Below are positions 35,320 to 47,113 of a stretch of DNA of 64,000 bases, piece after piece. Source of the stretch: Rhodeus uyekii (taxonomy: Eukaryota > Chordata > Actinopteri > Cypriniformes > Acheilognathidae); assembly GCA_037043235.1 (NCBI GenBank), contig JAWRVZ010000311.1, positions 371,001 to 435,000 on the forward strand. The letters are read 5' to 3'. The translations under genes were made by a program, and so were the position numbers. Position 1 is the stretch's first letter. Each line of letters opens with the position of its first letter. Below the pieces are notes generated by a model. The model was given only the letters and a program-made list of their open reading frames with translations, was not told the DNA's origin and ran no database searches.

Positions 35320-38262
35320 ATGTGGTCCGTGTTTTTCGTGTTTCTGTCTTATCTAGACAGGAACTTTGTTAAAGGCGAATTCTTGAGCCAAGCTTTCGAT
35401 GCCGAAAAAGAGAGCAAAGAGCTCTTTTACATGCTCAACAACACTCTTTGCGCCAAAAGTTCGGTTGTAGGAGAGTATCACCTCCACCAGGTGACCGACG
35501 GAGCCGAAGAGGTCCGCTCAATGCACGACTCCGAGGGCCGCCTGGTCGACTGCTCCGTGATCCGAAACGAAATGCAGGTTAAGTCCTTCATGCACGTCTG
35601 CAGACTCGGGCTGAGAAACCAAATGAGCTCTGATTTGAAGATGAGCTTGACCGGGGTGTCCGAAGCGAAGGCAAACTGTAACGCGTTGAAGTTAAAGGGT
35701 GACAAAACCATGAACGCGAAAACTAAGCAAGAGCCGAACGATAAAAAGACGCGAACCAAGCGAGGCTTCACCTATCCCGGGACGCTTTGGTGCGGTGCAG
35801 GAAACATCGCAGATCATTACGATCAGTTAGGTGAGTTGAGTTTTTATTCCACTTGCTTGGGGTTTCATTTTAAATTTCGGACTGTAGCAGGTGTTTTGGT
35901 ATTTTGTGATGCCGTGTATGTGACTTTTCCCTCCAGGGGAATTCGAGGAGACCGACGGATGTTGCCGGGTTCATGATCACTGCCCATACATCATCCATGC
36001 CTTCTCCTCCAAATATGGATACACCAACTTTAAATGGCACTCGCTTAGCCACTGCGACTGCGACAATGCGTAAGTTTAATGTGCTCCAGATATGAAAGCT
36101 GAAACCATGTATACTATACTTCATTTAAAACTTTATTTTACTATTGCCTACATGTCGTTTTTATGACATTACAATGATTCAGACATATGAAAATGTGATT
36201 ATTCCAAGTATAAAAGGTGATTAAAATGAGATAACAACTGACACTTAATCTTAAATCTGATGATGTGAAGGAAATGTTAACCTAAAACGTGCTTAATGTG
36301 AAGAAAATATAAATTACAATCAACATATGCATGAGGTTACATCCATAAAACTAAATTAAAAGGATTAGATCAGGTAGAAGCAACATCAAGTTAACAATCG
36401 CTGCAGATTACCATTATTTTTGTGTTTGCAAATGAAACCTTTGATTTACAAGCTGCATTATTTTATGTGAAAATACTCAAAAATAAAAAGTTGTAAAAAT
36501 ATCTCTGTGCTTTTCACAGCTTAAAGGAATGCCTGAGACGTGTAAATGACACTTCATCGCGAGTGGTCGGACAGGCCTTCTTCAATGTGATCGAAGCTCC
36601 TTGCTTTGAATTTTCATTTGAAGAACAGTGTGTTGAGCGTCATTGGTATGGGGTGTAAGTATAAAAAAAAACTTTTTTATGATCATTTACTCTACAGTAG
36701 CCAAATGAATGCAATTTTTACTCTTTTCTCCATCTTAAAGGTGTAAAAAGTATGACAGAGTTCCTGTTGCAGTGATTAAAGAATCAATCCCTTACGATTT
36801 CGGTGGGATTGATGTCATTGACGTATTGACTATCGCTCCTCCTAAGGAGAAACAGCCAGACGAAGAAAAGCAGAATGAGACTGAAAGTACAGCACAGTCG
36901 ACATTCTCTGAATCAAAGACCAGCACCACCGAGGAGCCCTCGCTTACAAATGTAGTGACAGCTGCAGAGGATTTCATTAAAGTCCTCGCTACAGTCTCCA
37001 CCTCGCAAAGCTCGTCCACAGACACAAGTAAAGGAGAAGCCCAGACGTCAGAGAAGAAGAAGAAGAAAAATTCTGGCAAAAAGAAAAAAGAGAACAAGAA
37101 GAAAAGAGGGAAGGGTAAAGGCAGGAAGAAGAATAAAAAACTTGACGCCGTTTTAAAAGTCGACGAAGGAACGGCTGGCGCACCGCCGACTGGTCAAACT
37201 GAGGAAGTCATGGGTAAGAACAACTTTGTGCAGGAATCGGCTAAGATTAATCGGTTTAGGATTAAAGAAAACAATTTCATGAACACTGAGCTAGACTCTG
37301 TAGGAAACGGGCCGCTTTCTAATAAGATGATGAGAGATGATCCTCAGAGGGCAATGAATGACAATCAGGACGTTGTTAACACTACCACGTCAATAAAACC
37401 AGATAAAGAGGTAGAGATTCTAGAGCACAGACAAGCAAATGACACAGAGTTAGCCTCTTCCTCACTTACAGCTCACATTACTCCAGCTAGCCGTGATAAG
37501 ACCAGAGCTAAGCTTAGACAAAGAGGCGGGAAGAAAAAGCAAAGAAAAAACAATGCTTCCACAGAAGTCACCCAACCTTATTCCAAGAAAATAACCTTCT
37601 CAACAAGTCCGACCGAAGGCTTTAACCTCGCAACGCCAACAACCGGAAGTCCCAGCGGTGCTGTGAGAAAGGAGGTGATGCAAAGTACACAGAACACTGA
37701 AAAAAAGGGACCTGTAGTCACTACACAAAAAACACCCATTGCTAGAACTAGTAGACCAAGCTCGAGACAGAAAGAAGGAAGAAAACGAATGAGGAAAATC
37801 ATTGCTTCCTCTATTGAAGAGCCCCTTCATGTTATCAGCTCTCAGGATCCTCTCAGGTTCACAAGTTCTGAGACTGTTGTGCCAATTGAAATGCTGGAGA
37901 GACTGGGGTTGGACCGACTTGAGAATCCAATGGAAAGCTTTCGATCATCATCATCATCAACAAAAAGCGGACAAAAACGTTTGAATGACGGCAAGAGAAA
38001 AAGTGCACGGCGTGTAATCAAAATCTGCTATGAAGCCGTTTTGCCAGACATTACAGACACAACACCCCTCCCCACCCTGATCGACAAGGACACTGCATTT
38101 CAGCTGAAGGATCCTGAGATAAACACGGTATCAATGACATCAACGTCTCCTCTACAGACTAACACTCCGACCATGGCAACCCGCAGACCTCGGAACACGA
38201 AAATGAAGAGAAACAAGGTGCGAGGAAACCGAGAAAAGCGTGGAAAATTTAAGAGAGAGTGA
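35320..38262 (+). CDS. pla2g3: group III secretory phospholipase A2
   Basis: Calcium-dependent sn-2 phospholipid hydrolase of the bee-venom type. Four exons (35320-35830, 35937-36069, 36520-36654, 36741-38262) join in frame to 766 codons. A hydrophobic start (MWSVFFVFLSYL) may act as a signal peptide. A 145-residue N-terminal region ends in the basic site RTKR (145-148), just before the catalytic domain GFTYPGTLWCGAGN, whose Cys-Gly loop binds calcium. CCRVHDHC gives catalytic His183 and Asp184; SHCDCD (208-213) supplies the second aspartate. Further cysteines (ECLRR, CFEF, CVERHWYGVC) complete the fold. The last ~490 residues, mostly one exon, are Ser/Thr-rich and lysine-rich with a KKKK run near residues 366-395, as in vertebrate group III enzymes but not recognised in detail. 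Catalytic residues are intact. AATAAA signals follow near 38432 and 38519. Confidence 0.9.
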
Positions 38263-41200
38263 AATTCAATAAGCGCCACATGGTGTGACCATATCTTCTA
38301 GGCTGCCATTCGATATGCAGCAAATTTGTTTAAACAAGCAGCATGTTTTTTCCTACTCTGTTTTTATAGCTCCATTGATGGTAGACTGACAGATCAGATC
38401 AATTTTATGTTTGTTTCTCGACATGATTGCTGAATAAAGTAAATAAGAGCACTGGTGGTTCTCAAATATTGTCGTTTAAGAAAACATTCTTCTGCTACAC
38501 AGTATGGGTGTAGCTTTTAATAAACAGAGTGTTAAGTGTTTAGTGTACTTCCACTAAATCGGTGACCCGATTATTTACAGTATTCGCCCTCGTGTACCAA
38601 AAAAACCCAAGCCATTTTCCTGCATTTATGATGGTTTTTATTCTAGCACAGACTTTGGCCTCTTTAGGTCTTTGCCAGTGTACTTAAGCAGAAAGGGTCA
38701 CATTTTTCTCAAAGGATAATCTGGTTTAGGTGCTTCACCCTCCCTCCAAATTGAAATGAGTATTGTAACACTGGACTCAAATCTCCCATCAGCTGACACT
38801 CACATGCTCTTGCAGCCTTTGCAGAATCAGAGTCTGAAGTATGCAGGGCAAGATGTATGAGATTGAAGCCACGGTGTTACAAGCGGTTTTAAATATTCAG
38901 AATTAATTAACGCAGAGGCTTGGATGTTTATGTTCAATCAAGGGGCAAATTATGGATTTTGGGTTATTGACCTCCTACTTAAGACTTGAACTACAAAGGC
39001 TGGGGCTCTTGAAAGTATAGACTATTTCAAAAGGGTTTTTAGATGTTTCAGTAACTGCAAAAATTAGTCAAGGTGCAGATTATTAATAGATTAAAACACC
39101 AAATTTTAGTCAGTCACACGGTTAAAGAGAGCCAAATGTGGGATTTCCATTATTCAAATGAGGGACCACCCAAAAGTATTCATATTATGGCCTGAGCAGA
39201 ACATCACACCATTTTGCATCACACCAACTTCCTCCTCCATGACCCTTCTGTACTCAGCAGTTTCAGAACGAGCACATGAAAACAATGTGGAGTCTCATAC
39301 CAGCTCCCTGGTTCCCAGACATGGAAAAATAATCCAGCATTCAGAGGGTGTAAGCATTATGAAATAATATACATTCCAAGAACAGTACAATAGTATCACT
39401 TACAAAGCATAAAAGACAATTCATGATTGATTCCACAGCATTTCGTGCTGTTTCGGTCATGGAAATGGGGTTAAGAGGGCGGGACTGTGTTCCCATGAGA
39501 ACAAGAGGCTTTTGCTGAGTAACGGCATGTTCTGTCCACATGCTGAGACGAGACAGGTCATCGAAGGACAGCAGAGGAACTAGGATGAATGTGAGGAAGG
39601 GTAAAAAGTATGAAAAGTGGCTAAATGATTGTGAAATGAAGTGTAAATAAGTTTTGGTTTAAGCGAGATAATTGCAATTTACATTTTTAATCCTTTAAAT
39701 GGCAAACGAGCACTTCATGCTTCCCTCGCAGCCTTAACACACATTTACACTGGACTGAACATTACTGGTTGCTAGGTAATTTTCCTTGAGATGCCAATCA
39801 TGCATGAGGAAACACTGGACCGAGAGCGGCAACAGTCTTAAAATTGATGTAAGAGCAAACACCAGTCGGATGGTTGTCATTTTTTTCAGAAAGACATTGG
39901 AAAGCAACCGTTTCTGGAGGACACAAGGTGTCAGACTCCTTCACTAACCTCAACCATATTCAGCAAATTAAATCATTTATCAAGGTTTTGTTTTTAGATC
40001 TTGGCAAGATAAAAGCTGGCAGTACATTCAGTACTTTTTAATATTCAACAGCTGTCACGCTTAATGTCATTGAATAACCAAGAAAGCCATTTGAAAGTTT
40101 CTTTATACACACTTTAGGAACCAAAATGCATTCATTGCAAAGTGAAAGGTCTAATAATGGATATAAATAATAAATAAATATCACTGTCAAATAAAAAATG
40201 TCTTATCTGTCATTTACTCACTCTCTGTTGTTCCAAATCATATGATTTTCATTACCTATAAAACAGAGGTACCGGTAAATGTTTGATAAATATCTTTGCT
40301 ATGTAATGAATAAGGACTACAGATGTAAAGCACCAAAATAATATAAAAGCTTCATAAAAGACTGCATAATTCTTCAGAAGTGAATGAAAATGTTTTATTT
40401 TATTAAAAATTTGCTGAAAATATTTATCTCATCCTTAATTATTACAAATATGTTCACTTATAAATGTTTCAAACAAATCCAATAGATATATTTTTTAAAT
40501 GCATTAAAGGGATAGTTCACGCAAACAATTAAACATCAGTCATGAATTACTCCGCCTCATGTTGTTCCAAAACTGTAAGACTTTTGTTCATCTTTAGAAC
40601 ACAAATTAAAATATTTTAACGAAAAGGGAGCGATTTCTGTCCCTTCATTGACAGCTACGCAACCTACTACTTTGACGCTTCGAAAAGTTCATAAAGAGAC
40701 CATACCACAACTGATTATGTTGTTTTATTATGTCTGTTTATCATATAAAGTGATTGCGTCTCTTCAGAAAATTTGGACTAAACTGCTCAATTCATGTGGA
40801 TTAGTTTCATGATCTCTTTATTAAGCATACAATTGATAGTTGCTTATGCTGTCAATGGAGGGACAGAAAGTTTTCAAATTTCATTAAAATGATTTTGTGT
40901 TCCGAAGATGAACGAAATTCTTATGGGGTTGGAGCAACATGAGGGTGAGTAATTAACGACAGAATTTTCATTTTGGGTGAACTGTCCCTTTAAGACATTG
41001 TGTTAGCTAATGCATCAGATTACAAGGTTTTTTTGTTTTTTTTTATAGTCTGAGTAAGTTAATATCTTACAAGCCAATTATGCAACATGACCCTACAATG
41101 CTGAGATGTAGGTTCAGAGCTAAAGTAAAATTTGTGAAGAAGCACCAGCACTGGTTGTAAATGTCTGGTCTGTAAATGTAAATCAACATGTCAAGCAAAA

Positions 41201-41435
41201 TAAATGACACTGATTCGGTATTTTGCGAGAGTGATAATGGTTTTAATATTTAATTAAAACAGAAAATCCAGATTTTAGCTTTTCTAGTGACATTTGCAAT
41301 AAATGTACTATTATAAGAGAATAAAGCAGTAAAATAAACCATAATTTTAAAACATTTTACTTCAAAGTGAGGCAAAACGGTGATTTGTACTTGATTATTG
41401 CCACAAGGTGTCAGAGATGCTTAATCCTGTTCATG
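38263..41435. other. pla2g3-dhrs11 spacer
   Basis: Includes the pla2g3 3' UTR (to about 38.45-38.55 kb), then about 2.9 kb without a recognised exon on either strand. A foldback MITE occupies 40504-40993. The dhrs11 copy 1 3' UTR must lie at the right end on the minus strand. Confidence 0.5.
40504..40993. mobile_element. MITE with TTAAAGGGATAGTTCAC ends
   Basis: About 490 bp with inverted termini TTAAAGGGATAGTTCACGC and, at the right, 'tttgggtgaactgtccctttaa'. The interior has two inverted 'ttgttcatctttagaacacaaa' type segments. It is non-coding and a very common cyprinid repeat family. A partial relative lies at about 43395-43535. Confidence 0.7.
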
Positions 41436-42874
41436 TTACATCATCTGCTCAACAGGCGTTATCTCAATGTCACCAATCTACACAAAGAAAAATAAAACAA
41501 TATTATATATACATATATATATTTCTTTAAATCAGCCATTAAAGAAAGTCTGCAAATGTCCTACTGCTGTTACTTGATTCTGTATCAGCACAAACAACAG
41601 AGATTTCATTGTTCCCAATTCTGTCACATGAGGCATATCTACTAATCAAAATATCTTTTTCCATCTCATAATTGGAAAATTGTGACAGGGAACAGTAACC
41701 GTAAAATAGGGATGGATAATTCTTACTTGGACATGAGGAGGAGCACTTAGGACATACACCACTGCGTTGGTTATGTCATCTGCTTCCAGGCACTGTAAAT
41801 GTATGTTTAAATATGTAAATGCTGACCTAAAATGTGTAGAAAGGAATGAGAATTTGTCTATACCTTTATGCTTTTGTAGGTAGCAACAGCCTTTTCTGGG
41901 GTTTGACTAAAGAACCGGTAAGCAAATTCTGTCTCCACCAAACCAGGAGATATACACTTGTAAAGAAAGAGCAATATTAGTGCCAACAAATCTTTGGACG
42001 TGCAACAATCATGTTACCTAAATAAAGTGTTCATCCAGTTCTTACTGTGGCACGGATGTGGGTTTTGGCCTCGCGTAACTCTTGCCGGAGACCTTCAGTG
42101 AGAGCGGTCACTGCATATTTGCTGGCAGTGTAGAAGTGAGCATCAGCGTTGTTGATGACCCGGTGTCCACAAATACTAAAACACATTTTTAAATACTGAA
42201 TGTGCTATGGTGCCTTGACAGAAACATGAATATGCATAAAAAGGTGCAATGCAATTCTACTGTACCTGTTAATATTAATGATTACGCCATCGTCAATATT
42301 TCTTTCTTTCATGGACTGGTAAGTCTCACGGGTGCAAATTGACAGTGCAATGACATTCACCTGAATAATGTGAAAATTTTGAGATGACCAACATCACTCA
42401 TTCTTCATGTTATTAGAACTGAAAAAACTACTTTTTTTTTTTTTTACATACGTCCAAAACAGTCCTCCAGCCGCTGGTTTTGCCACTCAACAGAGGCTCT
42501 GGGAAAGCCAAACCAGCATTATTAATGCATACGTCAATGCCCTGATGATGAACTTTGATCCAGGAGAACATGGATAACACTTCTTCCTCCACAGACAGAT
42601 CGCACTGATACGGGATCAGAGTGCCGCTGAATCCACTACTCACACATTCTGCTGATAATTTCTGCAAAACAAACCCTACATTAACTTCTCGCAAGTGTTT
42701 GCAGTGAACACAACAGCTGTTTGCTCGTTACCGGTAGATGACCTCAATCTGCTGTAGATTTCTGGCACATCCGACCACCTTCATGCCGTATTGAACCAGA
42801 GACTTTGCGATCGCAGCTCCGATTCCCACCGAAGCGCCAGTGACGAGCGCAAGCCTTCCTTTCCAGCGATGCAT
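41436..42874 (-). CDS. dhrs11: dhrs11-like SDR, copy 1 (frameshifted)
   Basis: Classical NADP(H)-dependent short-chain dehydrogenase of the DHRS11 type (steroid and carbonyl reductase by family knowledge). Seven exons: 42874-42743, 42661-42452, 42360-42266, 42175-42046, 41957-41864, 41792-41727, 41477-41436. The cofactor loop TGASVGIG is at 13-20; CINNAG follows in exon 2; Asn116 and YTASK (Tyr161, Lys165) are present. The residue 13 before Tyr161, normally the catalytic Ser, is Cys148 (TGT). Exon 5 is 94 nt where both sister genes have 93. The extra A in the CCACCAAAACC run (41936-41946) shifts the frame after residue 194 and gives a stop within the exon, so the C-terminal ~60 residues would be lost. 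This is either a pseudogene or a base-calling error in a homopolymer. Introns are short (81 and 91 bp for the first two). Confidence 0.85.
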
Positions 42875-43394
42875 GATCCAAGTTCCCAAAACTCTCACAG
42901 AAGAGCTGCTGCCAGCTTACAGAGAATCACTGCATAACCCTTATGTAAACGAACACTCCCTGAGAATCTAGCCAATAGCAATGGACTTCCGATTTGGTGC
43001 CCCTCGGGCACTGCCACCTACACCCACCACCCCACTAATAAGCCAAAAAAGAAAAGAAAAAGTTCTCCATGCGATGACTTGCATTAACTATTCTTTTTGC
43101 TACTATTATTATAATAATTTTTTTGTTGCTAAACTCCAAAATTATTCCTTTATAATCAACCAAAGTTATTTTAAGTGTTAGTTCAAGCAGAAAACTGACA
43201 AAACCAGCTCACCACGTTTTACAGTGTACAGTATAAATTAAAACTTGTGAACCCAACTGTTATACTGTTAGATATAATCTGCTGCAACCCCACTGTAAAA
43301 TAATACACTATATCTACTCGCTTAAATTGTGGCAACAGATTACAATCAATGTTATTAATTCAATTGTTTAATTATTAATTGAACTTGGTTCTCC

Positions 43395-43535
43395 CTAAAA
43401 TGGAAATTCTGTCATTATTTGGTCATTCCAAACCTGTAAGATTTTTTTTCATCTTTGAAACAATGAAATCTGAGAGCTTTCTGTCTACAACTTTGACACT
43501 TCAAACAATTCATAAAGAGATCTTAAAACTAATTA
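43395..43535. repeat. partial MITE, same family as 40504-40993
   Basis: 'aaaatggaaattctgtcattatttggtcattccaaacctgtaagat' and following text match one arm of the element at 40504-40993. Only one arm is present. Confidence 0.5.
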
Positions 43536-43907
43536 TTTTAACTAAACGTTAATTATGGTGACAGGTCAGACTGTCCTCTATCTGTGTGCAAAAGTTCATA
43601 ACTTACCTGCAAGCGGTTCTATGGGTTGCCATAGACTTCCAAAGCGGAATAATACAAATAATAGGAATGGCAAAAAAGTCTTTAAACAATCAAACATACT
43701 TATTTACATTCTGATGCACATGCATATCTTTTTTATATAAAGTTATTTCCATTTCAACATGTTGTAACATTTATTTTACCAATTGGTGGCACTGTGCCCG
43801 ATGTGGCTTTGCATCTAGAAAGGACTGATCCACCCCCAATCAAAACTTTGCCCCACATTGTTTTTGAATAGACATGTCAGGCCATATATATACACATACA
43901 TATACAG

Positions 43908-44640
43908 TGGATTCCGGTTATATCGATGGCCTCGGGGTTGCAAAAAAGCATCGAGATAACTGAGGATCGAGATAACCAACAGCCAATATGGCGATTTATT
44001 TGATGAAGCGATCGGCATGCTATAAAAATGTACATACACTGTATTTGTTTGCTAGCAACAAAAGGCTTATGTGCACCAACTAACAGCAGAGATTTACCAG
44101 TATACAATAAAAAAAAAACACCTTTGATTCTCGATACAAACCTTTAATTATATTCTCCAACATTGCAAACACAATTTCACTCACAGCATAAACAGTCACA
44201 ACACACATAAACACATTTGCTCACAACACAGTCATTTTGCTCGGACACAGTTCTGAAAGTACTGCACACACGGTTACTATGTTTTCTTTACAAACTCTAA
44301 AATTCAGTACTGTACGTGCAACACGAACTCGGCGCATGCGCAGTGAACTAGGTACGACCATTAGTCACGAGATAACCATGTGAAGTGGCGAATTTGTCCC
44401 TCTTTTGTGCTCAAGATATTAGGGTTCGACGACATAAAATAATCGACATAACCGACAAGAAAATGCTAAGACAAATAGGGAGTTTGGCGGTTCCACTTCA
44501 AAAACGTCGACATAATAGCATATTTTCTCAAATCATTTCAGTCACTACAATAAAAATAAGACAGAACAAAAAAAACGTAGAGATAATTATTTACATTCTA
44601 GCAGTCGCTTATATTGGGCATGCCTGTGATTTTTGATCAT
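43908..44640. mobile_element. pogo/Tigger-like element fragment
   Basis: Starts CAGTGGATTCCGGTTATATC after a TA dinucleotide and contains repeated 'atcgagataac' motifs typical of pogo-group ends. Near 44390-44530 similar 'tcgacataac.gac' motifs recur. No matching inverted right terminus was found, so the end coordinate is approximate and the copy is probably truncated. Confidence 0.45.
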
Positions 44641-44684
44641 TTGTGAACGTGAATTCCTGATGTTGGAACTTGATCCTGTTTATC

Positions 44685-47113
44685 TTATGTCAACTGCTCC
44701 ACTGGTCTCATCTGAATATCACCAAGCTACAGGGTGCAAAAGAAAAACTGTAAATTACAATTAAATTATAAATCATGTGGATAGATAACAAAATGTGAAC
44801 TTAAATGGCTGAACGATAGCAAACATTCACATGTTAATGCATTAACTCATATATTCTGATGGGGAGAAGGAACGAATGTATTCTATTAGAATAGGAGGAG
44901 GAACAAATGTAATTTGGGCCTAATAGGTGGATCTAGGCATTCAGTCACACTGTCTAACCCTATCCACAACTCTATCCCTGCCCATTACATTTACATTTGT
45001 ATTTATTCATTTGGCATAGCAACTTACAGACATTGCATTCAAGAAACACATTGACACTCTAATCAGTTCTTGCTATCCCTGTGAATCAAACCCATGACCT
45101 TGGCATTCCAAGCACCAACGCTCTACTGTTTGAGCTACAGGGTAGTTCCATGCCCAGAGAGGAGCTGTACCACATTTGACTCTGCACTGAATAGCTTTCT
45201 GGCTTTCTGCGTTTTTAGTGTTATACATAGGAGGAGCTATGATTTCTTCTGAAAAAATGAATAAACATCATTTTAGGGCTTCGGGTGACTAACGAGGGAA
45301 GGATTTGTTACAGGTACGGGATGGGAGGATGATGTTCTTTCTTTTATGTTCAGATATTCATACAACAAAATTTTCTTGGGGCCATGAAACCTTTGTGAAA
45401 AAAATCCATAATGCTGGAGCTGGCTGGATAAAAAAAAAGGCTGGCAGGGGAGAAGTTTAAAACAATAATTTTCTCCAGTCATGGATGATTCTTACTTGGA
45501 CATGAGGAGGAGCACTCAGGACATACACCACTGCGTTTGCGATGTCCTCTGCTTGCAGACACTGTAAATGTGATATTTGAATATTATAAAGGTAAACAAT
45601 GACCTACAGAATGCTCTGCAGACAGAATTCAGAATATATCCATACCTTCATACTTTTGTAGGTAGCTGCAGCCTTTTCTGTGTTTTCACTAAAGAGCCGG
45701 TAGATTAACTCCGTCTCCACTAAACCAGGGCATATAGACTGTTAAATTAAGAGAACTCTTAGTGCCAAGAAGTCTTTGAACATTGGACATGCAATAATCA
45801 TTCTCATAAAAATCTAAATGCGAAACAAGTCTTGTTCATCCTGTTCTTACTGTGGCACGGATGTGGGTTTTGGCCTCGCGTAACTCTTGCCGGAGACCTT
45901 CAGTGAGAGCGGTCACTGCATATTTGCTGGCAGTGTAGAAGTGTAAATCAGCATTGTTGAGGACACGATGTCCACACATGCTAAAACATAGATATAAAAC
46001 ACATTTCAAGATATTTAAAGAGACTGGATGCTTTGGTGCATGGCGTGTAAATGCAGAAAATATGTTTAAAATGTTATAGTACCCATTAATATTAATAATA
46101 TGGCCATCATCAATATTTCTTTCTTTCATGGACTGGTAAGCTTCACGGGTGCAAACTGACAGACCAATGACCTGCACCTGAAAAATGTTTTCAGACCACC
46201 AACATCACTCATTCTTCATGTTGGCTGATCAGGATTGCTTGTTTGTGTTCCTGCTGAGTTACTTACATCCATCATAGTCCTCCAGCCGCTGGTTTTGCCA
46301 CTCAACAGAGGCTCTGGGAAAGCCAAACCAGCATTATTAATGCATACGTCAATACCCTGATGATGAACTTTGATCCAGGAGAACATGGATAACACTTCTT
46401 CCTCCACAGACAGATCGCACTGATACGGGATCAGAGTGCCGCTGAATCCACTACTCACACATTCTGACGATAATTTCTGCAAATGGGAAAACACTTTCAC
46501 CTAAGGGTCAAAGCTCATAACCACTGGCAGAGGGACAGCAAGCAATAACAGAGCAAGCAAAACATTGTGCATGAGGTTAATTATTATACACATTTTTAAA
46601 ACTTCATCCTTATAAACACTTTGCTCCCTGTAGCTAGTTATATGATTATAGGACACATGAAATGGTAAAGCATTTTAAACATTAAGATTATATTATTAAA
46701 ATGCGATATGATCAACAATAGACATGAGTGTTTAGTGATGATTCTGACTATTTTCACAACCTCGTGTTCTTCCAACATTGTAACACTTTTTGTTGTGTGA
46801 AACATCAATTAAGAAACTTTGAATAGCCTAATTGTTCACACTGCTTTTTCTCCATTAACTGAAATGTAATAATTGTGACCAACACAGACAGTGTCAATGT
46901 TTGCCAGCCATGTGTTATTCATTCATGTAAAAGGTTCCTTTGTTCATCATAGGCATTTGCCAATGCATCATATAAATATACCTCAATCTGCTGTAGATTT
47001 CTGGCACATCCGACCACCTTCATGCCGTATTGAACCAGAGACTTTGCGATCTCAGCTCCGATTCCCACCGAAGCGCCAGTGACGAGCACAAGCCTGCCTT
47101 TCCAACGATCCAT
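44685..47113 (-). CDS. dhrs11: dhrs11-like SDR, copy 2
   Basis: Second tandem short-chain dehydrogenase, seven exons with an intact frame of 255 codons: 47113-46982, 46476-46267, 46177-46083, 45980-45851, 45738-45646, 45561-45496 and 44726-44685. The N-terminus MDRWKGRLVLVTGASVGIG and YTASKYAV (Tyr161, Lys165) are conserved, and the end MRPVEQLT resembles human DHRS11. Two catalytic positions differ. The helix Asn in 'VNV' is Gln116 (VQVIGLS), and the catalytic Ser is Cys148 (GMCGHRV). Reductase activity may therefore be weak, altered or absent, though the fold should be kept. An in-frame upstream ATG at 47161 exists, but the MDRW start matches the family better. Intron 1 is 505 bp, longer than in the sister copies. 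Confidence 0.88.
44989..45146 (+). repeat. SINE-type repeat
   Basis: 'catttacatttgtatttattcatttggca' with 'cttgctatccctgtgaatcaaacccatgacc' and 'ctctactgtttgagctacag', as in the copy at 21788. It lies in the last intron of dhrs11 copy 2. Confidence 0.55.

Larger units (their letters stand above)
42875..44684. other. dhrs11: spacer between dhrs11 copies 1 and 2
   Basis: Holds the copy 1 promoter (right next to 42874), a partial MITE, a pogo-like fragment and the presumed 3' UTR of copy 2. No further exon recognised. Confidence 0.5.
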
